From Syntrophaceae bacterium (GTDB lineage Bacteria; Desulfobacterota; Syntrophia; Syntrophales; UBA2210): a stretch of DNA of 6,212 bases. The stretch covers positions 1 through 6,212 of the forward strand of contig JAUXBI010000107.1 in assembly GCA_030619435.1 (NCBI GenBank), given 5' to 3'. The notes beneath the pieces were generated by a model, which saw only the letters and a list, made by a program, of their open reading frames with translations, did not search any database and was not told where the DNA came from. Shown here in pieces: positions 1 to 5,086 of this stretch (position 1 is its first letter; the number at the start of each line of letters is the position of its first letter). Both the position numbers and the translations under genes were made by a program.

Positions 1-2
1 CG

Positions 3-551
3 TCTGTCATGCGGGGAACAGGGAAACCGATCCTGACAACAGGAAAGCTGGGAGATGTTATGCAGGAGTCTGCCCAGGCTGCCTGGACCTATGTCAGGTC
101 AAGGGCTGATGCCTTGGGACTGGATAAGAACTTCTATAAAGAATTGGATGTTCATGTGCATGTTCCGGAGGGCGCCATTCCAAAGGATGGGCCGTCCGCG
201 GGAATTGCCATGGCTACATCCATAGCCTCCTCGCTTCTTAAAAAGAAGGTAAAAAGTGATCTTGCCATGACGGGAGAAATCACCTTGAGAGGGAGGGTAC
301 TTCCTATTGGCGGGTTGAAGGAGAAATTACTGGCCGCTCATCGCGGACATATAAAGACAGTGATCATACCAAGCGAAAACGAGAAGGATCTTACCGATAT
401 ACCGGCTAATGTTCTTAGAGAACTGGAGATAGTTTTCGTAGAAAATGTGGATGATGTTCTGAAAAGGGCATTTGTCCCGGAAGACAAAACGGAAATGTAC
501 CCATATGAAACAGGATCTGCCGGGCCGGGAGAAATGCGTGTAAATGCTTGA
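3..551 (+). CDS. lon: ATP-dependent protease Lon, C-terminal proteolytic domain (5' end outside the window)
   Basis: Lon is a cytoplasmic AAA+ protease that unfolds and degrades damaged and short-lived regulatory proteins. Only the last ~182 codons are present. The frame is already open at base 3 and no start lies in the window; the ATG at 9 is internal, matching the family's S-V-M-x-G-x-G region. The serine-lysine catalytic dyad is visible: the serine of PKDGPSAG is encoded at 195-197 and the lysine of GGLKEK at 318-320. Family hallmarks [41 protein letters not shown] and [15 protein letters not shown] occur in order. A poorly conserved tail of about 25 residues follows the domain and ends at TGA 549-551. 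The ATPase and N-terminal domains must lie upstream. No clear intrinsic terminator follows; a T-run at 580-586 lacks a preceding stem. The identification is essentially certain, but the completeness of the gene cannot be judged. Confidence 0.97.
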   Translation, partial: SVMRGTGKPILTTGKLGDVMQESAQAAWTYVRSRADALGLDKNFYKELDVHVHVPEGAIPKDGPSAGIAMATSIASSLLKKKVKSDLAMTGEITLRGRVLPIGGLKEKLLAAHRGHIKTVIIPSENEKDLTDIPANVLRELEIVFVENVDDVLKRAFVPEDKTEMYPYETGSAGPGEMRVNA

Positions 552-566
552 AAGCCTAAATATCAC

Positions 567-593
567 TTGACAGGAAGAGTTTTTTTGTTTAAT
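567..593 (+). promoter_or_regulatory. Sigma-70-type promoter of the tRNA-Val/tRNA-Asp unit
   Basis: A perfect TTGACA -35 box lies at 567-572. The best -10 candidate is TTTAAT at 588-593 (five of six matches), but its spacer is only 15 bp. TAATTT at 590-595 gives the ideal 17-bp spacer with a poorer match. The intervening DNA is T-rich. Transcription would start near 600, leaving about 30 nt before the mature tRNA-Val. Its position between the lon stop and the tRNAs supports the call; the exact -10 is uncertain. Confidence 0.55.
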
Positions 594-628
594 TTGCCAA
601 TTTTGGTTACAGGAGATTGAACGAGTAT

Positions 629-704
629 GGGCGGGTAGCTCAGTTGGGAGAGCGCCACGTTTACACCGTGGATGTCACAGGTTCAAGTCCTGTTCCGCCT
701 ACCA
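629..704 (+). tRNA. tRNA-Val (anticodon TAC)
   Basis: This is a complete 76-nt cloverleaf with encoded CCA at 702-704. The acceptor arms are 629-635 and 694-700. The D stem is GCTC/GAGC. The anticodon stem CCACG/CGTGG (655-659 and 667-671) encloses loop TTTACAC, with anticodon TAC at 662-664 reading GUA and other valine codons. The variable loop has 5 nt (672-676), and the T stem ACAGG/CCTGT encloses TTCAAGT. The discriminator base is A. Both outer acceptor pairs, 1-72 and 7-66, are G-U wobbles around five Watson-Crick pairs; a wobble at 1-72 is unusual for this tRNA. It is probably co-transcribed with the tRNA-Asp 7 nt downstream. Confidence 0.97.
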
Positions 705-711
705 TTTTTGC

Positions 712-788
<77 letters not shown>

Positions 789-796
789 GTAATATT

Positions 797-836
797 AAGG
801 GGTTAACTGCAGTAGTGGTTAACCCCTTTTTGTTTT
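797..836 (+). terminator. Intrinsic terminator of the tRNA unit
   Basis: AAGGGGTTAAC (797-807) is the exact reverse complement of GTTAACCCCTT (818-828), giving an 11-bp stem with a 10-nt loop. A T-rich tail follows (TTT at 829-831, then GTTTT). It sits 8 nt after the CCA of tRNA-Asp and separates the tRNA unit from the DUF554 gene. Confidence 0.92.
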
Positions 837-910
837 GTTGAGTAAAAAACTGACAACAAGTGTGATTCTGTTGATTTATTCTGTGACAGGTAAATTAGCA
901 AATCAATGAA

Positions 911-914
911 AGGA
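911..914 (+). promoter_or_regulatory. Ribosome binding site that fixes the TTG start of the DUF554 gene
   Basis: AGGA (within AAAGGA, 909-914) lies 7 nt before the TTG at 922-924. The ATG just before it, at 906-908, is in another frame and cannot serve this gene. I found no strong promoter in 837-905; a TTGAGT at 838-843 with TGTGAT 17 bp later is only a weak candidate. Confidence 0.65.
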
Positions 915-921
915 CATCTCC

Positions 922-1596
922 TTGACGGGAACACTGGTTAACACAGCAGCTATTATTGCGGGAGGATTGATAGGAATATCTGCAGGTAGATATCTTCCTG
1001 AAAGAATCAAGACTGTTATGGTGCAGGCCCTTGGGCTTTCTGTTGTGCTTATCGGTCTTAAGATGGCCCTTTCCGTTACGGATCTTATTGTTACCATCGG
1101 GTGTCTGCTGGTTGGTGCGATAACCGGTGAACTGCTCAGAATTGAGTATTGGGTTGCGCGCCTTGGGGAATGGATCAAGGTTCGTTCCAGATCTAACTCT
1201 TCTACATTCGCGGAAGGTTTTATGTCCGCTTCCGTCCTCTATCTCACGGGCGCGATGATGATAGTGGGCGCGATACAGGACGGCACTATCGGAGACTCGA
1301 CAACGCTTTATGTGAAGTCTCTTCTTGACGGCGTGATAGCGATACCCCTTGCGTCAACTTTTGGTATCGGGGTTGCTTTCTCTGCTATTTCCGTGTTTCT
1401 GGTTCAGGGAAGCGTTACCCTTCTTGCGTCACACCTGTTGTTTATGCAGGATCCGGATGTTCTCAACGCTGTTACAGCCACTGGCGGGTTGCTTATCGTA
1501 GGGATAGGCATGAACCTTTTGAAAATAACAAAAATACGTATAGGGAATTTTCTGCCCGCAATTCTTTATGCTATCCTGTGGGCTGTATTCATGTAA
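922..1596 (+). CDS. DUF554 family integral membrane protein (YqgA-like)
   Basis: This 224-residue hydrophobic protein belongs to the DUF554 family, which includes E. coli YqgA. The family is thought to be of transporter type, but no substrate is established. Visible features are an N-terminal glycine-rich helix (T4-L-V-N-T to about G22), helices near 32-50 and 54-72 ending in GELLRIE, a short basic cytoplasm-like loop near 86-92, and the family's most conserved block at 96-121 (FAEGF, LTGAMMIVG, IQDG). More membrane segments lie at about 135-175, and the last two are near 184-200 and 207-224. Length is close to YqgA's (about 235). The TTG start is chosen because AGGA is well placed, the family begins with a similar G-T-x-V-N sequence, and no in-frame ATG precedes it. 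The YchF-like gene begins 14 nt after the stop, so the two are probably co-transcribed. The family call is firm; the function is unknown. Confidence 0.93.
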   Translation: MTGTLVNTAAIIAGGLIGISAGRYLPERIKTVMVQALGLSVVLIGLKMALSVTDLIVTIGCLLVGAITGELLRIEYWVARLGEWIKVRSRSNSSTFAEGFMSASVLYLTGAMMIVGAIQDGTIGDSTTLYVKSLLDGVIAIPLASTFGIGVAFSAISVFLVQGSVTLLASHLLFMQDPDVLNAVTATGGLLIVGIGMNLLKITKIRIGNFLPAILYAILWAVFM

Positions 1597-1601
1597 AAAT
1601 T

Positions 1602-1606
1602 GGAGG
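1602..1606 (+). promoter_or_regulatory. Ribosome binding site of the YchF-like gene
   Basis: A strong GGAGG lies 4 nt before the ATG at 1611. It decides the start in favour of 1611 over the in-frame GTG at 1578, which would overlap the DUF554 gene and add 11 residues ahead of the P-loop strand. Confidence 0.85.
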
Positions 1607-1610
1607 ATTG

Positions 1611-2678
1611 ATGGAGATAGGCTTAATCGGTCTGCCGAATTCCGGTAAGACGACCATTTTTAACGCGTTGACAGGGCGCGCGGCGGAAGTTACAGCATAT
1701 GCGGATGCGGCGTCCAAGCCGAATGTCGCTGTTGTGGATGTCATTGATGAAAGGATAACGCGCCTTTCTGAGATGTATAAACCTCAAAAGACAATCTACG
1801 CGACAGTGCAGTTTGTAGATTTCGCGGGACTTGCGCGTGATTCAGCGGGGAAAGCATCATTTCCGGATGCCTCCATCGGAATGATGAGAAATGTCGATAC
1901 GCTGGCGCTGGTAGTAAGAAACTTCACGAATGTTCTGGAGGAGACCCCCACGCCGGTCAGCGATATTGAACAGATGGAAACAGAGCTGTTGATTTCCGAT
2001 CTGATAATCTGTGAAAAACGACTGGAAAAGATCGAACTCAGCCATAAACGGGGGCAGAAAACGCCCGCATCTCAGCTGGAGGAAAATATCCTGCAGAAGA
2101 TTCTGGATTGCCTGAACGATGGCAGACACATTGCGGAATTAGAACTTGGCAGAGACGAACAAAAGATGATGAGCGGGTTCCAGTTTCTAACGGCAAAACC
2201 CCTTTTGATTGTGCTGAACTCAAGCGAGGATATGTTCGGGAAAAATCAGGAACTGTTGAAAGAGATCGGTGAAAAACACGCCGCGATCGAATTTGCCGGA
2301 ACCTTTGAAATGGAACTGTCCTCTCTGGATGATGATGAGAGACAGCTTTTCATGGAAGACATGGGGATAAAGAAATCTGCCAGGGATCGCTTAAAAGGGT
2401 CGGCGTATAAGATTTCCAGCTCTATCAGCTACTTTACCGTCGGAACGGATGAGGTAAGGGCCTGGAATATTCAGGAAGGCCAGTCCGCGGTTGAGGCCGC
2501 AGGCGTTATTCATTCAGATCTCGCCCGGGGATTTATTCGCGCCGAGTGCTTTTCCTATGACGATTTGATCGAATGCGGCTCCGAAAAAGGGGTTCATGAC
2601 AAAGGACGTTTTCGCCTGGAAGGAAAAGACTATATAGTCAAAGATGGGGATATACTTGCCATACGGTTTAGTGTATGA
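1611..2678 (+). CDS. ychF: Divergent YchF/Obg-family nucleotide-binding protein with C-terminal TGS (DUF933) domain
   Basis: This 355-residue P-loop protein of the Obg/YchF branch is slightly shorter than typical YchF (about 363). YchF proteins prefer ATP to GTP, associate with ribosomes and modulate stress responses. Motifs in order are the P-loop G-L-P-N-S-G-K-T at residues 7-14 (usual form GLPNVGKS), the Walker B/G3 DFAGLA at 70-75, and NSSE at 203-206, matching the family's NxxE base-recognition motif that permits ATP binding. A helical insertion lies at about 115-190. The C-terminal TGS/DUF933 domain (about 273-355) is well conserved: YFTVGTDEVRAW, AAGVIHSDLARGFIRAE and GRFRLEGKDYIVKDGD. 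The conserved stretch after G3 (KGASKGEGLGN in standard YchF) is shortened and replaced by RDSAGKASFPDAS, so this may be a paralogue rather than the housekeeping copy. It forms a likely operon with the upstream DUF554 gene. Family membership is firm; orthology to E. coli ychF is less so. Confidence 0.88.
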   Translation: MEIGLIGLPNSGKTTIFNALTGRAAEVTAYADAASKPNVAVVDVIDERITRLSEMYKPQKTIYATVQFVDFAGLARDSAGKASFPDASIGMMRNVDTLALVVRNFTNVLEETPTPVSDIEQMETELLISDLIICEKRLEKIELSHKRGQKTPASQLEENILQKILDCLNDGRHIAELELGRDEQKMMSGFQFLTAKPLLIVLNSSEDMFGKNQELLKEIGEKHAAIEFAGTFEMELSSLDDDERQLFMEDMGIKKSARDRLKGSAYKISSSISYFTVGTDEVRAWNIQEGQSAVEAAGVIHSDLARGFIRAECFSYDDLIECGSEKGVHDKGRFRLEGKDYIVKDGDILAIRFSV

Positions 2679-2683
2679 TCTTC

Positions 2684-2720
2684 CCGGTTTGGGGGTAATC
2701 CCCCCTTCGGTTCCAAACGG
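2684..2720 (+). promoter_or_regulatory. Stem-loop in the gap before the SPOR-barrel gene
   Basis: GGGGG (2691-2695), TAAT and CCCCC (2700-2704) form a tight GC hairpin. An outer helix is possible between CCG-G-TTT (2684-2690, one bulge) and AAACGG (2715-2720). No T-run follows, so this is not a standard intrinsic terminator. It may protect or attenuate mRNA between two genes 50 nt apart, or restrict access to the weak start site just downstream. Confidence 0.4.
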
Positions 2721-2728
2721 TCACATGG

Positions 2729-4612
2729 ATGCCGGGTACAGTGATGAACATGTGTTTCCGAACAACATGGCTGGCGTTTCTTGTCGCCCTTACTCTCATC
2801 AATCCGGGACTACTATCTGTAGATTCTGACGGCTGTTCCCACGCCTCGGAACCCACCCCTCCTGCAGGAATATTCGTGAAATCCAATTTTTCGAATGAGA
2901 CGGTACCTGTGTATGCCGTTCAAGCATCTGCGTGTCGCGACGAAAAAAACGCGCGGGACATATTGGAAAGACTGAAGGGTAGGGGATACAAGCCGGATAT
3001 CTATTCATGGGAGGACCCCTCGGGTAGGCAGTGGTATTCGGTTTTCCTCGGTGTGTACGAAGATGCCGCTGAAGCTGGGCTTGTGGCGCGCCGGTACCGG
3101 GAAGCGGAGGGAAAGCCCGTTTTTATCAAGACTCTCGACCTCCGTGTCATAGAGGCGGGAGAATTCTCTCCCGGTGAATCCACGGACCGTCTGCAGGCCG
3201 AAGCACATGTCCTCGATAAGGAAGTGGGCGCGCAGGAAGAGTCTCAGGATATCCATGATGAAGAGCCGGAAATGGCGGAAGGGGAGGGGATCAGCCCGGA
3301 ATTTACCTACAGCGGGTTCATAGAGTTTCAGAGTTTTTTCAATACCGGCACCGGTCAGAACTTCAAGGACGCGAACAAGAAGAACGAGATCAGAAATCGT
3401 CTTGAGATCAAATACGGGACGGAGGACACCTTTCTTTTTGCCGTTTCAAATCTGTATCTGTTCCAGACATATTTAAATAAGGACGCAGAGGAAACGTACG
3501 CTTACTCAGCCGAGCGCGGGGTATCAAGAAACCTGAGAATCTCCTCCCGAGAAGGCGAACTGTGCTTTGATGAATTATACCTAAACTATGGCGCGGAAAA
3601 CTTCAGGCTGCGCGTTGGAAACCAGATATACGGCTGGGGCACGGCCGATGCCTTCAATCCGACATCATATTTCAACCCATACGATCTGCGCGAACTGATT
3701 TTCAGGGATGATGATGAAAATAAAGCCGGAGTTCCCTCCATATCCGGGATGTTTTTCCTGGGTGAGTATACGTTGGAGGCAGTATTTGTGCCTGTGCACA
3801 TACCCACGATCATGGCCCCCGATGGAAATTTCTGGTCATTCACGATAAATGAGGATTTGCCCTGTCCGATAGTCTTCGATGAGCCGCAGGAACTCGATGC
3901 CGCTATCGGTAACTGTGGATATGGCGCCAGGCTTTCGACCAGCTCGGGAGGGGTGGATATGTCTGTGAGCGGATATCGCGGGCCGGATAAAGACCCTGTT
4001 TTCCTTCCATATAAGATAGTGGGTGTTTTGCCCGATGCCGCGATTCTGGTGAAACCGCAATCCTATGTTGTCAGTATGTTCGGCGTGGATTTCTCCGCGA
4101 CGCTGGGTGATTTTGTTATGCAATTTGAGGCCATCTATTCTCCCGACAAGATGGGGATCGTTGAACAGGATTATGCAAGCTTGACCCTTCCGTTTAAGGT
4201 TGAGAGGTCTCAGTACATATCCTATGCCGCCGGATTTAACTACTTCATTCCCCTGGACAGGCTTATAGATGGGCATGAAGGTGAATCGGTTTTAACATTT
4301 GAATGGTTCCAGTCAAGATATTTGGGTAGTGGTTTGCAGTCTCCATCCTTTACAGATATCATTACCTGTAAATTTGAAGACAGTTATTTTGATGGTCGTA
4401 TAACAACGGCAATCAAAGGTATCTTCGAGACGCGGCATGGAGGAAAAATATTCTGGCCGGAGATAGGATATGATTTTCAAAATGGTCTTTCCCTCACATT
4501 GTCATATGCCGGCATATGGGGAGAGGAAGGATCAACATTCGAGAATACCTCAATCTTTTACTACTTCCAAGACAACGACATAGTGATGGGAACGGTTCGT
4601 TATGAATATTAA
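2729..4612 (+). CDS. Secreted protein with N-terminal SPOR domain and C-terminal DUF1302-like outer-membrane beta-barrel
   Basis: This 627-residue envelope protein is not a named gene that I recognise. Residues 1-39 form a signal peptide (hydrophobic core about 14-29, plausible cleavage after SHA at 39). Residues ~61-135 match a SPOR domain: V-Y-A-V-Q-A at the start, an alpha segment ARDILERLKGRGY, then WYSVFLGVYED and a second helix. SPOR domains bind denuded glycan strands of peptidoglycan, often at the septum. An acidic Glu/Asp-rich linker spans about 136-198. The rest has alternating polar and hydrophobic strands rich in Tyr, Phe and Gly. Its R-V-G-N-Q-x-Y-G-W-G (295-304), then A-D-A-F-N-P and FNPYDLREL, is typical of DUF1302 barrels. 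The C-terminus V-R-Y-E-Y is strand-like and ends in an aromatic residue, as expected for BAM substrates. The start is uncertain: ATG 2729, GTG 2741 and ATG 2744 all lack a strong ribosome site. It probably acts in the outer membrane and periplasm; the substrate is unknown. Confidence 0.82.
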   Translation: MPGTVMNMCFRTTWLAFLVALTLINPGLLSVDSDGCSHASEPTPPAGIFVKSNFSNETVPVYAVQASACRDEKNARDILERLKGRGYKPDIYSWEDPSGRQWYSVFLGVYEDAAEAGLVARRYREAEGKPVFIKTLDLRVIEAGEFSPGESTDRLQAEAHVLDKEVGAQEESQDIHDEEPEMAEGEGISPEFTYSGFIEFQSFFNTGTGQNFKDANKKNEIRNRLEIKYGTEDTFLFAVSNLYLFQTYLNKDAEETYAYSAERGVSRNLRISSREGELCFDELYLNYGAENFRLRVGNQIYGWGTADAFNPTSYFNPYDLRELIFRDDDENKAGVPSISGMFFLGEYTLEAVFVPVHIPTIMAPDGNFWSFTINEDLPCPIVFDEPQELDAAIGNCGYGARLSTSSGGVDMSVSGYRGPDKDPVFLPYKIVGVLPDAAILVKPQSYVVSMFGVDFSATLGDFVMQFEAIYSPDKMGIVEQDYASLTLPFKVERSQYISYAAGFNYFIPLDRLIDGHEGESVLTFEWFQSRYLGSGLQSPSFTDIITCKFEDSYFDGRITTAIKGIFETRHGGKIFWPEIGYDFQNGLSLTLSYAGIWGEEGSTFENTSIFYYFQDNDIVMGTVRYEY

Positions 4613-4652
4613 GGGGAAACTGAGGCCAAGGGGATTCATTTGCAGTAATATC

Positions 4653-4683
4653 GGATCTTGCCAAGAGGCAAAGGAATCTTTCT
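4653..4683 (+). terminator. Weak terminator candidate after the SPOR-barrel gene
   Basis: TTGCC (4658-4662), loop AAGA and GGCAA (4667-4671) form a 5-bp stem. GAT (4654-4656) and ATC (4676-4678) can add outer pairs across an internal loop, and TTTCT follows at 4679-4683. It lies about 40 nt after the stop codon. The stem is short and the T-tract poor, so this is only a candidate. Confidence 0.3.
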
Positions 4684-4749
4684 GTCGGTAGAGAAGTTTG
4701 ATACGATTCATCATGCCGGCATTAAGCATTCGGTCACTTGCCCATCCGC

Positions 4750-4778
4750 TTGACAATCGGGAGCGGAATAGTTATATA
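4750..4778 (+). promoter_or_regulatory. Sigma-70-type promoter candidate in the 474-nt gap
   Basis: A perfect TTGACA (4750-4755) is followed at the ideal 17-bp spacing by TATATA (4773-4778, four of six matches). TATATT at 4775-4780 is a closer match but lies 19 bp away. Transcription would start near 4786 and give a leader of about 300 nt before the oxidoreductase start codon. Confidence 0.5.
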
Positions 4779-4795
4779 TTAGAATCAGAATATAT
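4774..4795. repeat. AT-rich inverted repeat overlapping the -10 region (operator candidate)
   Basis: ATATATT (4774-4780) and AATATAT (4789-4795) are exact reverse complements separated by 8 nt. The repeat covers the -10 region and expected start of the candidate promoter, where a dimeric repressor could bind. Because both arms are AT-only, chance occurrence is not excluded. Confidence 0.35.
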
Positions 4796-4836
4796 CACAA
4801 CCCTTATATAGAGGCAGATATGAGTGATGCGCAGTA

Positions 4837-4858
4837 GTCTTTCGTATATATGAAAGAC
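4837..4858 (+). other. Leader hairpin
   Basis: GTCTTTC (4837-4843) and GAAAGAC (4852-4858) are exact reverse complements around an 8-nt loop. No T-run follows, so it is not an intrinsic terminator. It lies in the putative leader downstream of the 4750 promoter candidate. Confidence 0.4.
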
Positions 4859-4940
4859 AAATTGGACAAGCGGAACCTGGATCAGCAGATATCCCGTCCG
4901 TAAGGATCTGGACATTGAAGCTCCCTGCAATCCCGTGTAA

Positions 4941-4966
4941 CTCCGACAAGTTGCGGAGAACCTCCG
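4941..4966 (+). promoter_or_regulatory. Two mutually exclusive hairpins in the oxidoreductase leader
   Basis: CTCCG (4941-4945), CGGAG (4954-4958) and CTCCG (4962-4966) occur in sequence. The middle arm can pair with either neighbour, with loops of 8 nt or 3 nt. A T-rich stretch (4982-4992) follows 15 nt later, too far for a standard terminator. The arrangement resembles an attenuator, but no ligand-binding fold is recognised. Confidence 0.3.
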
Positions 4967-5070
4967 ATTGTTAAGGGAAATGTTTATTTTTTATTCGCTC
5001 ACTAACCCTGCCGCAAGCAGCGGGAAATGCGCTCGCTGTTCAATTCCAGAAATAGAAATTTTAAGAATAA

Positions 5071-5077
5071 GAGAGGA
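5071..5077 (+). promoter_or_regulatory. Ribosome binding site that fixes the TTG start of the oxidoreductase
   Basis: GAGAGGA lies 9 nt before the TTG at 5087-5089. This purine-rich site favours TTG over the upstream in-frame ATG at 5027, which has only a GGGA immediately next to it. Confidence 0.65.
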
Positions 5078-5086
5078 AACAGAAAA

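Larger units (their letters stand above)
4613..5086. other. Intergenic region without a convincing gene
   Basis: No reading frame here looks like a real protein gene on either strand. The region holds a weak terminator-like hairpin (4653-4679), a 10-bp palindrome ATGCCGGCAT (4713-4722), a promoter-like element at 4750-4778 with an overlapping AT-rich inverted repeat, and several possible leader hairpins between 4837 and 5038. I recognise no known riboswitch core. Composition turns AT-rich from about 4978 into the following gene. Confidence 0.6.

Noticed and set aside
580..586. T-run after lon as a lon terminator
   Set aside because: No stem precedes it. The run falls within the spacer of the tRNA promoter.
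1578..1610. In-frame GTG start at 1578 for the YchF-like gene
   Set aside because: It overlaps the DUF554 gene and has no ribosome site. The ATG at 1611 has GGAGG and puts the P-loop strand at the N-terminus, as in the family.
3836..4276. 146-codon open frame on the - strand
   Set aside because: It lies wholly inside the barrel gene on the opposite strand and its translation shows no domain; it is a shadow of the barrel coding sequence.
4550..4756. 68-codon open frame on the - strand, partly in the intergenic region
   Set aside because: It has a TTG start, shares its 3' part with the barrel gene on the opposite strand and resembles no family I know.
4835..4837. TAG in the mini-ORF as a pyrrolysine codon
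   Set aside because: The frame is only 28 codons in total, no methylamine methyltransferase or pyl gene is in view, and an ordinary stop explains it.
5001..5040. Integron attC-like or small transposon end
   Set aside because: The imperfect stems lack matching RYYYAAC and GTTRRRY core sites, and no integrase, transposase or flanking duplication is visible.
5027..5086. In-frame ATG at 5027 as start of the oxidoreductase
   Set aside because: It would add 20 basic, Asn-rich residues before the FAD strand and lacks a properly spaced ribosome site, whereas TTG 5087 has GAGAGGA.
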